A DNA stretch of 64,000 nucleotides from positions 62,001 through 126,000 of the forward strand of contig JBBDRQ010000034.1 in NCBI GenBank assembly GCA_040905365.1. The letters run 5' to 3'. Below are positions 7,937 to 15,992 of this stretch, piece by piece (within the stretch, counting starts at the first letter, position 1; each line of letters starts with the position of its first letter). This stretch comes from JAHWKV01 sp040905365 (GTDB lineage Bacteria > Actinomycetota > CADDZG01 > JAHWKV01). The position numbers were made by a program, and so were the translations under genes. The notes beneath the pieces were generated by a model. It did not search any database, had not been told where the DNA came from, and saw only the letters and a program-made list of their open reading frames with translations.

Positions 7937-9226
7937 CTACTCTACTTGCTCCAGCATGATCTCCTCGTTAAATCTGGCCTTCACGGCCCGGCTGTGGTTG
8001 GGCAGACCCTCGGCCTGCGCAAAGGCCTCGATGTGGTGAGCCGACTCCCACAGCGACTCCCGGTTGTGCCGGACCACCGCGCAGGCCCGCTGAAAGTGCG
8101 AGGTCCTCAGGCCCGACGCCCAACGCGCGCCGCCGCCGGTAGGAAGCACGTGGTTGGAGCCGGCCACGTAGTCGCCCAGCGGCACCGGCGAGTCCTCGCC
8201 CACGAAGATGACGCCGGCGTGCCGAAACATCCGGTAGCTGTCCTCCGCCCCCGCAAACAACAGTTCCAGGTGTTCGGGGGCAAACCGGTTGATGCACTCG
8301 GCAGCCTGCTCCACGTCTCGTACCGCGATCCCGACGCAACCGAGCTCCATCGTCCGGCGCAGGTCGTCGCTGGCACCGATCTCCGCCAGCACGATCTCCA
8401 GCTCCTGCGCCACATAGACCAGCGCCTCCTCCTTCCAGGTCACCAGGATCGACATGCCGCCCGGGCCGTGCTCGGCCTGGGCGATGAGGTCCAACGCCAC
8501 CAAGCGCGGGTCGGATTCCCCGTCGGTGACCACCGCTATCTCGCTGGGTCCGGCGATAGAGTCGATCCCCACAAGACCCGCAACCTGCTGCTTGGCCGTG
8601 GCCACAAAGATGTTGCCGGGCCCAACTATTACATCCACCTTCGCGATGCTCTCGGTGCCGTACGCGAGCGCCGCGATAGCGTGGGCTCCTCCGACTTTGT
8701 AAACCTCGGTAACCCCGGCGATCTTGGCCGCCGCCAGCGTCGCCGTAGCCAGCGTACCGTCGGCCGCCGGCGGGACGCACAGGGCGACCTCCTCCACACC
8801 GGCTACGCCGGCGGGAATGGCGGTCATCAACACCGAGGACGGGTACGAAGCGCGGCCTCCGGGCACGTAGCACCCCGCCCGCGGCACTGCGAACACGACC
8901 TCGCCCATGAGGCCCCCGCCGATCTCCGCCTCCCAGGGCTGGATCACCTGGTGCTCAGCAAAGGAGCGTATCCGTCTGGCCGCCTCGTGCATGGCGGCCT
9001 TGAGATCGGCGGAAATCTCCTCGTAGGCTCGGTCGATCTCGTCTTCGGTAGACCGCAAACTCTCCAGGCGCACCTTGTCGAAGCGTTCGGTGAGGTCCAG
9101 CAGGGCCCGATCACCGCCGGTTACCACCCGCTCGATGATCTCGCGCACCGCCTCATGAGGCGCCTGGGCCGACTCCGGCCGTACGATCACGGCGTCGGGG
9201 TTGGCCTTCATGTCGACGAATCTCAT
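7937..9226 (-). CDS. hisD: Histidinol dehydrogenase HisD
   Basis: 429 residues, usual length. Zinc-dependent oxidation of L-histidinol to L-histidine in two NAD+ steps. Signature segments seen: P-G-G-R-A-S-Y-P-S-S-V-L near residue 120, G-P-S-E-I-A-V-V, Q-A-E-H-G-P-G-G (zinc-ligand region) and A-P-E-H-L-E-L (catalytic Glu-His). It heads the his cluster; hisG, hisE and hisI are not in the window. A -10-like TAGACT sits 6 nt before its ATG, so hisD may have its own leaderless promoter besides read-through from upstream. Confidence 0.96.
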   Translation of the reverse strand: MRFVDMKANPDAVIVRPESAQAPHEAVREIIERVVTGGDRALLDLTERFDKVRLESLRSTEDEIDRAYEEISADLKAAMHEAARRIRSFAEHQVIQPWEAEIGGGLMGEVVFAVPRAGCYVPGGRASYPSSVLMTAIPAGVAGVEEVALCVPPAADGTLATATLAAAKIAGVTEVYKVGGAHAIAALAYGTESIAKVDVIVGPGNIFVATAKQQVAGLVGIDSIAGPSEIAVVTDGESDPRLVALDLIAQAEHGPGGMSILVTWKEEALVYVAQELEIVLAEIGASDDLRRTMELGCVGIAVRDVEQAAECINRFAPEHLELLFAGAEDSYRMFRHAGVIFVGEDSPVPLGDYVAGSNHVLPTGGGARWASGLRTSHFQRACAVVRHNRESLWESAHHIEAFAQAEGLPNHSRAVKARFNEEIMLEQVE

Positions 9227-9238
9227 GCGTCGAGTCTA
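9227..9238 (-). promoter_or_regulatory. Putative leaderless promoter -10 of hisD
   Basis: On the minus strand TAGACT (9233-9238) is followed by 6 nt and the hisD ATG at 9226. The same hexamer and spacing precede moaA. No Shine-Dalgarno is seen in front of hisD, consistent with a leaderless message. No convincing -35 by eye. Confidence 0.45.
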
Positions 9239-9281
9239 AGCGGTGACGGTGCCGGCCGGCCGGCAGCCGGACCGGAGCAAT

Positions 9282-9524
9282 TTAAAACGACGGAGTCCGC
9301 TCGAAGTCCCGACCGCAGCCCCGGCACACTACCGAGCCCATCACCTTCGACAGCCGTGAGCTGTTGCAGTAAGGACACCGGTCGCCGAGCAGCTTCCACT
9401 CCGGGTCGGATTGCTGGCAGTCGGGACACATCAGAACCTGTTCGTCCTTGACCACCAGCCGGACCCAGGGGGAGGCGCCTTTCACCGGGTCGGTCTGTAC
9501 CGTCCCGCATCGGAAACAACCCAT
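9282..9524 (-). CDS. Small double zinc-ribbon protein
   Basis: 80 residues. Eight cysteines are arranged as four CxxC pairs: C-F-R-C (3-6), C-P-D-C (about 33-36), C-P-Y-C (about 50-53) and C-R-G-C (about 67-70), which would make two zinc ribbons. Between them is a short basic/hydrophobic stretch. I do not know a named function; such proteins commonly bind nucleic acid or partner proteins. It lies between dnaE and hisD on the same strand, with 57-nt and 55-nt gaps, and a TAAAGT element exactly 6 nt before its ATG suggests its own leaderless promoter. Confidence 0.75.
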   Translation of the reverse strand: MGCFRCGTVQTDPVKGASPWVRLVVKDEQVLMCPDCQQSDPEWKLLGDRCPYCNSSRLSKVMGSVVCRGCGRDFERTPSF

Positions 9525-9536
9525 CGGACCACTTTA
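9525..9536 (-). promoter_or_regulatory. Putative leaderless promoter -10 of the zinc-ribbon gene
   Basis: Minus-strand TAAAGT (9531-9536) lies exactly 6 nt before the ATG at 9524. The geometry matches that in front of hisD, moaA, the DUF59 gene and the lipoprotein at 3598. Confidence 0.4.
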
Positions 9537-9581
9537 GCCACCCGGCACCTCCCAAGGCTAGTACCCTGGCCACCAAATCCG

Positions 9582-12500
9582 TTACCCGCCTTTGTCGACC
9601 AGGCAGGCGGTGCCCAGCACCGATTGGATCTCTGCGTACAACCCGTTGCGCAGCTCCACCGTGTAGCCGCCGCCGAGCTTGAGGACCGTATCGCCATTGC
9701 GGCCCCCGGCCAGATACAGGTGGACCGGGCACGGCCCCGGGTGGGCCGCCAGGACCCCCTTCAAGTCCTCTATGCGGTTCATGGTGAGCGCCTCGGCCGG
9801 CAACTTGATCCTCAGCACCCCCTCGGCGCCGGCGGTATCTGGACGGGTGACCTTCTGCGCCATGAATTTGACGCTGTCGTCACGCAGTTCGATCCGGCCC
9901 TTGATGAGGACTACGGCGTCGTCGGCCAGCAGCTCGGGCGAGGTTTCGCGAGCCGTTTGGGGCCAGAAGGTCACCTCGACGTTGCCCTGTAGATCCTCCA
10001 AGACGCCCGCGTACCACGCGTCGCCCTTCTTCGTGAACTTGCGCACCATCCGCGACAGAACCCCGCCCACCGTGGTTATTCCTCCATCTGGACCGTCGGC
10101 CAGGGACGGGATAGAGCGCTCGGTCTGCATCCGCATCGCTCCCTCGATGGCGGTCAGGGGGTGGTCCGATACGTAGAACCCGAGCATCTCCTTCTCGGCC
10201 TTGAGGAGGTCCGACTTGGGAACCTCCTCCTTCGAATCGCCGTTGGGCGCGTTGGTGCCGCCCGAGTTCGACAGCGTGAGTCCGTTGCTCTTGGCCTCCG
10301 CAGCCGGCTCCCCCGCAAAAAACGAATACTGGCCGGCTTCCTCGCTGCGCCGTTCCGACAGCACCGCCTCGACCAGGCGGCCGACCCTCTCGGACATGCA
10401 CAAACCGCCGTTCTTGGGGTCCCGCTGCAGCAGCAGCTCCCGCGCGATTCCCAAGCAGTCGAATCCGCCGGCCTTGGCCAGCGATTCGGTCACCTTTTTG
10501 TTGAGGCAGCTGAAGTCCACCCGGCGCAAAAAGTCCTCAAAATCGCTGAACTTACCTCCGGAGTTGCGGGCTTTGAGGATCCGTTCGGCCACCGAGGCGC
10601 CGACGTTGCGGATGGCCGAAAGGCCGAACAAAATCTCCTCACCGCGGGCGGTGAAGTCCAGGTTACTTTCGTTGACGCTGGGAGGCAGCACTTTGACCCC
10701 CATGGTCCGGGTCTCGGCCAGGTAATACGGCATCTTGTCGTTACGGTCCTTGGCCGAGGTGAGCAGCGCCGCCAGGTACTCCACCGGGTAGTTGGCCTTC
10801 AACCACACCGTCTGGTAGGCAACCAAACCGTAGCCGCTGGCGTGGGCCCGGTTGAACGAGTAACCGGCAAACGGCTTGATCAGGTCCCACAGCCCCTGAG
10901 ACTCCTGAGCCGACAGGCCCGCCTCCTGGGCGCCTTCGTGGAACTTGCTCTCCCACTTGGCCATCTCGGCGCTCTTCTTCTTGCCGATGGCGTGACGGAT
11001 CATGTCCGCGTTCTGCGGGGAGAAGCCGGCCACCACCTGCAGAATCGTGGTCACCTGCTCCTGGTAGACGATGACGCCGTTGGTGTCCTCAAGAACATCT
11101 TCAAGCAGCGGGTGGTAGTAGCTGATCGAGTCGGGCTGGTGCTTGCCCTTTACGTACCGTGGTATCTCCTCCATCGGACCGGGCCGGTACAGGGCGATCA
11201 ACGCCGCAATTTCCTCGAAGCGGTCGGGGCGCAGCTGGCGGCACAGCCGCGTCATCCCGCCGGACTCCATCTGGAAGATGCCGGCGGTGTTGCCCTCGGC
11301 CAGCAGCTTGAACGCTTTGGGATCGTCCAGGGGAATCTGGTCGACGTCGATCTCCACGCCGCGGTTGATCTTGACCTGATCGATAGTGTCGCCGATCACG
11401 GTGAGGTTGCGCAGGCCCAAAAAGTCCATCTTTAGTAGCCCGAGCTTCTCGCAGGTACCCATCTCGTATTGAGTGACGATGTCGCCGTCCGTGCGCTGCA
11501 CCGGCACGGAGTTGGTCAGCGGCTCCTGTCCGATCACCACGCCCGCGGCGTGCACCGAGTGCTGCCGGCGCAGCCCTTCTAGCTTGCGGGCCGTGTCGAT
11601 GACCTGCTTGCTTGCGTCCTCTTCCTCGTAGGCCTTGCGCAGCTCGTTGGCGGCCGGATATGCGTCGTTGTGCCCCGTATGCGGCGGCCACTCGTAGCCC
11701 TTGTCGAAGCAGGCGTCGAACGGCGCTTCCTTGCCCAGCACCAGCGGCGGATACATCTTGGCCAGGCGGTCGCCCACCGAGTACGGCAGCCCCAGTACCC
11801 GGGCGCCGTCGCGGATGGCGGCCTTGGCCTTGATGGTGGAGAACGTAATGATCTGCGCCACGTGGTCCTCGCCGTATTTTTGCGAAACGTACTTGATGAC
11901 CTCGCCCCGGCGCCGGTCGTCCAGGTCGATATCGATGTCGGGCATGGACTTGCGGCCCGGGTTCAAAAAGCGCTCGAAGCCGAGCTTCCAGCGCAGCGGA
12001 TCCAACTCGGTGATACCCAGGCAGTAAGCCACTATCGAGCCGCCCACCGATCCGCGTCCGGGTCCCACCCGGATTTTCTGGGCCTTGGCCCATTGGACGA
12101 AGTCGGCCACAATCAAAAAGTAGGCGGAGAAGCCCATGTCATCGATGACCTTGAGCTCCATGTTCAGGCGCGACTCCACCTCGGAGGTAACCGGTTGGTA
12201 GCGCCGGCGCATGCCGAGCTCCGCCTGCTCTCGCAGGTAGGTCGTGATCGTGTGGCCTTCGGGCACGTCGAAGCTGGGTAGCAGCATCCGGTCCATCTCC
12301 AGCTCCACATCGCACATCTCGGCCACACCGACCGTGTTGTTCACTGCGTCCTGGTAGTCGGGGAACGCCTCGAGCATCTCTTCGCGGCTTTTCATGTAGA
12401 ACTGGTCGGTGTCGAACTTCATCCGCTTGGTGTCGGACAGCTCCTTGCCGGTTTGGATGCACAACAGGATGTCGTGGGCCTCGGCGTCCTCTTTGCATGT

Positions 12501-13130
12501 GTAGTGCGAGTCGTTGGTAGCCACCAACGGGATGTTTAACTGCTTGCCGATTTTGCGGATCTCCGCATTCAGCATCCCCTGGCCCGTCACTCCCTGCTGC
12601 TGGATCTCCAGGAAGTACTTGTCACCGAAGATCTCTTTGTAGTCGGCGGCGACCTTGTACGCCTCCTCGACTTGTCCGTTGACCACCTTGCGGGCCAGCT
12701 CCGAGGACAGGCAGCCGGACAGCACCACGAGGCCCTCCCGGTACTTGTCCAGTAGTTCCCGGTCCAGACGGGGCCGCCGCGTGCGCAAGTCGTAGCCTTC
12801 GAGAAATCCCAGCGACGACATCTTTACCAGGTTCTGGTACCCGGTCTTGTTCGCCGAGATCATCGTCAGGTGGTAGTAGGAGCCCTGCTGCTTGGTCGAG
12901 CGGTCGAGCCGGCTGTTGGGGGCCACGTAAGCCTCCATACCGATCAACGGCTTCACCCCGGCTTTGAGGCCCTCCAGGTAAAAGGGCACCGCGCCGTACA
13001 TGACCCCGTGATCGGTAAGCGCGGCGGCGGGCATGCCGAGATCTTTGGCGCGCGCGAACATCTCCTTGATCCGGCTGGCGCCGTCGAGCAGCGAGTACTC
13101 GGAGTGCGAGTGAAGGTGAACGAAGCTCAA
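9582..13130 (-). CDS. dnaE: DNA polymerase III alpha subunit DnaE
   Basis: 1182 residues, replicative polymerase. Domains in order: N-terminal PHP domain with H-L-H-S-H-S-E-Y (5-12) and T-D-H-G; palm with catalytic aspartates in M-P-D-I-D-I-D-L-D (about 395-403) and a third in K-M-D-F-L-G-L (about 567); thumb/fingers; helix-hairpin-helix; C-terminal OB domain and tail. The PHP metal ligands look intact, so this may be a DnaE1 with PHP proofreading as in mycobacteria. The start is TTG 13130, giving M-S-F-V-H-L-H-S-H, the expected family N-terminus. A good promoter lies 37 nt upstream and is overlapped by a dyad described separately. Confidence 0.97.
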   Translation of the reverse strand: MSFVHLHSHSEYSLLDGASRIKEMFARAKDLGMPAAALTDHGVMYGAVPFYLEGLKAGVKPLIGMEAYVAPNSRLDRSTKQQGSYYHLTMISANKTGYQNLVKMSSLGFLEGYDLRTRRPRLDRELLDKYREGLVVLSGCLSSELARKVVNGQVEEAYKVAADYKEIFGDKYFLEIQQQGVTGQGMLNAEIRKIGKQLNIPLVATNDSHYTCKEDAEAHDILLCIQTGKELSDTKRMKFDTDQFYMKSREEMLEAFPDYQDAVNNTVGVAEMCDVELEMDRMLLPSFDVPEGHTITTYLREQAELGMRRRYQPVTSEVESRLNMELKVIDDMGFSAYFLIVADFVQWAKAQKIRVGPGRGSVGGSIVAYCLGITELDPLRWKLGFERFLNPGRKSMPDIDIDLDDRRRGEVIKYVSQKYGEDHVAQIITFSTIKAKAAIRDGARVLGLPYSVGDRLAKMYPPLVLGKEAPFDACFDKGYEWPPHTGHNDAYPAANELRKAYEEEDASKQVIDTARKLEGLRRQHSVHAAGVVIGQEPLTNSVPVQRTDGDIVTQYEMGTCEKLGLLKMDFLGLRNLTVIGDTIDQVKINRGVEIDVDQIPLDDPKAFKLLAEGNTAGIFQMESGGMTRLCRQLRPDRFEEIAALIALYRPGPMEEIPRYVKGKHQPDSISYYHPLLEDVLEDTNGVIVYQEQVTTILQVVAGFSPQNADMIRHAIGKKKSAEMAKWESKFHEGAQEAGLSAQESQGLWDLIKPFAGYSFNRAHASGYGLVAYQTVWLKANYPVEYLAALLTSAKDRNDKMPYYLAETRTMGVKVLPPSVNESNLDFTARGEEILFGLSAIRNVGASVAERILKARNSGGKFSDFEDFLRRVDFSCLNKKVTESLAKAGGFDCLGIARELLLQRDPKNGGLCMSERVGRLVEAVLSERRSEEAGQYSFFAGEPAAEAKSNGLTLSNSGGTNAPNGDSKEEVPKSDLLKAEKEMLGFYVSDHPLTAIEGAMRMQTERSIPSLADGPDGGITTVGGVLSRMVRKFTKKGDAWYAGVLEDLQGNVEVTFWPQTARETSPELLADDAVVLIKGRIELRDDSVKFMAQKVTRPDTAGAEGVLRIKLPAEALTMNRIEDLKGVLAAHPGPCPVHLYLAGGRNGDTVLKLGGGYTVELRNGLYAEIQSVLGTACLVDKGG

Positions 13131-13166
13131 GTCTTTTCCGGACCTCCAAACGAGGAGGGAAAGTTT

Positions 13167-13195
13167 AAATTACAACCGTGTGATTCGGGACTCAA
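13167..13195 (-). promoter_or_regulatory. dnaE promoter with overlapping dyad
   Basis: Minus strand: -35 TTGAGT (13190-13195), 17-nt spacer, -10 TAATTT (13167-13172). The dyad AATTACA-N4-TGTGATT (13168-13185, written on the plus strand) covers the -10 and most of the spacer, where a repressor would block RNA polymerase. A near-identical perfect dyad lies upstream of mraZ. Confidence 0.55.
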
Positions 13196-13335
13196 TTTAA
13201 CCCCCCGCGAGGCAGGCGGGTCAAGCCCCTATGCTAGCGGACGGACCGGGTTTGCCGTGCACCTCATTCTACGTTCGGTTTGCCCCACTCTCTACACTGG
13301 GACTCGATCAATCCAGTGCACCACGCCTTGAGGAG

Positions 13336-15087
13336 ATGCCTATAAGCGGCCAGAGCTTCGCATCGATCGGTGTTCAAACCGCCGAGGTCGAGTTCGCACC
13401 TTTGCTGGTCGGGTTCCTAGGCGGGCTGGCCCTCCTGCTGTTCGGCCTGGGTCACCTCACCTCGGCGCTAAAGGGGGTGGCCGGCGACAGTCTGAGGGCC
13501 CTTCTGGCCCGCCTGACCGGCAACCGCTTCAAAGCGGTTTCCACCGGGCTGGTTACCACCGCCGTCCTTCAATCCTCCACGGTGACCACCGTTCTCGTGG
13601 TCGGATTCGTCGACGCCGGTCTGCTCAACCTAACCTCCGCACTCGGGGTCATCCTGGGCTCCAACGTGGGCACCACCGTTACCGCCCAGGTCGTAGCCAT
13701 CGACGTGGCCGATTGGGCTTTGGCGCTGGTAGCGGTGGGCTTTGCCGCCGCGCGGTACGCCAAGAGCGAGCGCTTCACCGGCTGGGGCAACGCGGTGCTG
13801 GGGCTAGGCTTGGTATTCGTGGGCATACAGGCTATGGGCAGCGCCACGTCTCCGCTGAGCGGCCACCCTCCCTTCCTGGAAGTCCTGGCCGGGCTGCGCA
13901 ATCCTGTAATTGGAGCTGCGGCGGGCGCGGTCCTGGCCGCCCTGCTTCACTCCTCATCGGCCACCACCGTGCTGGCTATCGTCTTTGCTTCCGAGGGCCT
14001 GCTGCCACTGGAGGCCGGCTTGGCCGTGGTCATTGGGGCCAACGTCGGCACCTGCGTCACTGCGGGGTTGGTGGCCGTCGGCAAGTCCAGGGACGCCCAG
14101 CGGGCCGCAGCCGGACACATTGCGTTCAACCTTGCCGGCGCCGTTCTGTGGTTGTCCTTGATCTCTCCGTTGGCGACGATAGCCGCCGCAGCATCGCCGC
14201 AACACCCGGAGCTGGAGGGCACGGCCCGCCTGTCCGCCGAAGTCCCCCGGCAGCTGGCCAACGCGCACTTCGTCTTCAACGTCTCCAACGTAGTGCTCCT
14301 CATCGGGCTGCTCCGTCCAGCCTCCACCCTATTGCGGCGGATCCTGCCCGACCGCACCGATGTCCCTCCACCCGTCTCCACTCCCCGCTACCTAAACTTC
14401 GACCTGCTTGCCACGCCCTCACTGGCCTTGGTTGCGGTTCAGCACGAAATGAGACGGCTGGGCGAGCTCGTAATCGACATGCTGGAAAAGGCTCCCCACG
14501 CAGTTCTTTCCGGGAACCGATCGAGCTTGGAGGAGCTTGAAAAGGACGACGAAAACGTCGACGCCCTGTATTCGAGCATGGTCGCCTACCTGGCCCGGCT
14601 GACCGAGACTTCCCTCTCCGGGTCCGACGGGCAGCGCCTGCTCACTCTGCTGGAGGCAACCAACGCCCTTGAGAGCATCGCCGACCTGGTCGAGACGAAC
14701 CTGGTGGCGCAGGGCAGGCGGCGCCTGGACTCGGGCGGCCAGGTCAGCGAAGTGACTAGGGGCCTGCTCACAGACCTGTTCGCCTCGGTCAACTCCACGG
14801 TCGCCGACGCCCTCAAAGCAGCAGTGGACGACGACGCCGGAGCCAGGGCTCGAGTCCAGGCCGCCAAGGGCGACATCAACCGCAGGCTCGACGCCGCCCG
14901 GGGCCATCAGGTACGCCGGCTGATCGAGCAGCATGGGAATCGCCGCCTGCTCTACGCGATCGAGACCGATGTCATAGATGTCATAAAACGGATCGAGTAC
15001 CTCGCCCGCCACGTGGTAAGGCCCCGGCCGGCCACCGGCGTACGCATAGGCCAGGACCGGTTCGGCGCCGTCGAGGAAGAGCCTTAG
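13336..15087 (+). CDS. Na+/phosphate cotransporter, NptA/PhoU-fused type
   Basis: 583 residues from ATG 13336. The N-terminal membrane part (about 1-340) contains the two inverted Na_Pi_cotrans repeats: V-L-Q-S-S-T-V-T-T with G-S-N-V-G-T-T in the first, L-L-H-S-S-S-A-T-T with G-A-N-V-G-T-C in the second (the second QSS triplet is HSS here). The C-terminal part (about 380-560) is helical and charged like the PhoU-like tail of this family. It imports phosphate with sodium. AGGAG touches the chosen ATG with no spacing, so the exact start is unsure. The 3' end overlaps the convergent lipoprotein gene by 4 bp. Confidence 0.88.
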   Translation: MPISGQSFASIGVQTAEVEFAPLLVGFLGGLALLLFGLGHLTSALKGVAGDSLRALLARLTGNRFKAVSTGLVTTAVLQSSTVTTVLVVGFVDAGLLNLTSALGVILGSNVGTTVTAQVVAIDVADWALALVAVGFAAARYAKSERFTGWGNAVLGLGLVFVGIQAMGSATSPLSGHPPFLEVLAGLRNPVIGAAAGAVLAALLHSSSATTVLAIVFASEGLLPLEAGLAVVIGANVGTCVTAGLVAVGKSRDAQRAAAGHIAFNLAGAVLWLSLISPLATIAAAASPQHPELEGTARLSAEVPRQLANAHFVFNVSNVVLLIGLLRPASTLLRRILPDRTDVPPPVSTPRYLNFDLLATPSLALVAVQHEMRRLGELVIDMLEKAPHAVLSGNRSSLEELEKDDENVDALYSSMVAYLARLTETSLSGSDGQRLLTLLEATNALESIADLVETNLVAQGRRRLDSGGQVSEVTRGLLTDLFASVNSTVADALKAAVDDDAGARARVQAAKGDINRRLDAARGHQVRRLIEQHGNRRLLYAIETDVIDVIKRIEYLARHVVRPRPATGVRIGQDRFGAVEEEP

Positions 15088-15992
15088 AATCCCCTGGCCA
15101 GCGACTCGACGTGCGAGTCCACCCGGCACAGGCCGACGGTTCCGTTGATGGCGGTGGAGTCTTTGATCTCCAGGTGGTTCTCGGGCGAGTACCAGGCCAC
15201 CCGGTTGATCGTCACGTCCAGGGATCCCTGCGACGAGGCGCCCGTGACCTTGCTCACGGTTCGAAGACGGTGGGCGGGAAGAACCGCCCCCCCGGCCAGC
15301 GTTACCGACTCGGAAAGAGCTTCCACCGTCACCGTCGTGTCCATCCGCACCCGGCCGTCCGGCGACGTCAGATCGAACTGCAGCGTCTGACCTGGCTGCG
15401 GATAAGCAGGGATCAGCCGGACCGGCGGGTCGGCCCTGAACTCGAACTCCAGTGTCTGCAGCGCCACGGTCTGGGACTGCCGAAGCGACACCAGGTACGC
15501 TCCGTCGTCCCGATACTCAAGAGTCAGGTCCAGCACCGACTCCACCGAGGAAGCGTTCAGGTTGTCCCTCAAGATTCGCTGCCGGCGGCCCTCGGGTCCG
15601 TAGACCGACAGCCGCACCGTATCGGGCACCTCCTGCGCGCTGGTTAGACATCCGCGGGTCGATACGTTGCCGTTTTGGTCAAAAGTGTAGGTGCCCTTGG
15701 GCGCCACTCCTGTGGACGGCGGCCCCTGCTCCCCTACCGGCTCGGGGACCGGCGGCGGCAAAGCCGGCGGCTCCGGCGGGGCGGGCGGCGGTGCGGGCGG
15801 CGGTGCGGGGCTCGGTGCCGGCGGGGTCGAGCTCGCCGCGGGCGAAGGCGTCGGCGAGGGTGCGGGCGTGAGACTGGGTGAAGGCGTCGGCGTCGGAGAG
15901 CTCCGCAGTTCGGTTTCGGTGTTAGATCCACATGCGCCCAGCAACATGGCCGCGCTGAGCAGTACCGCCGCCAAACGGTTCTCACTACTCAT
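15084..15992 (-). CDS. Proline-rich lipoprotein coupled to an ABC exporter
   Basis: 302 residues. Signal peptide with lipobox L-L-G-A-C (Cys21), then about 70 residues of Pro/Ala/Ser/Thr-rich low complexity likely to span the cell wall, then a beta-rich domain of about 200 residues with a Cys pair (in R-G-C-L and G-L-C-R) that could form a disulfide. I do not recognise the folded domain. The start ATG overlaps the end of the permease gene by 8 bp, so it is translationally coupled to it and probably works as the extracytoplasmic partner of this ABC system. Confidence 0.75.
   Translation of the reverse strand: MSSENRLAAVLLSAAMLLGACGSNTETELRSSPTPTPSPSLTPAPSPTPSPAASSTPPAPSPAPPPAPPPAPPEPPALPPPVPEPVGEQGPPSTGVAPKGTYTFDQNGNVSTRGCLTSAQEVPDTVRLSVYGPEGRRQRILRDNLNASSVESVLDLTLEYRDDGAYLVSLRQSQTVALQTLEFEFRADPPVRLIPAYPQPGQTLQFDLTSPDGRVRMDTTVTVEALSESVTLAGGAVLPAHRLRTVSKVTGASSQGSLDVTINRVAWYSPENHLEIKDSTAINGTVGLCRVDSHVESLARGF

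Noticed and set aside
7946..9451. 501-codon plus-strand open frame
   Set aside because: Antisense to hisD, no recognisable domain.
10161..11435. 424-codon plus-strand open frame
   Set aside because: Antisense to dnaE.
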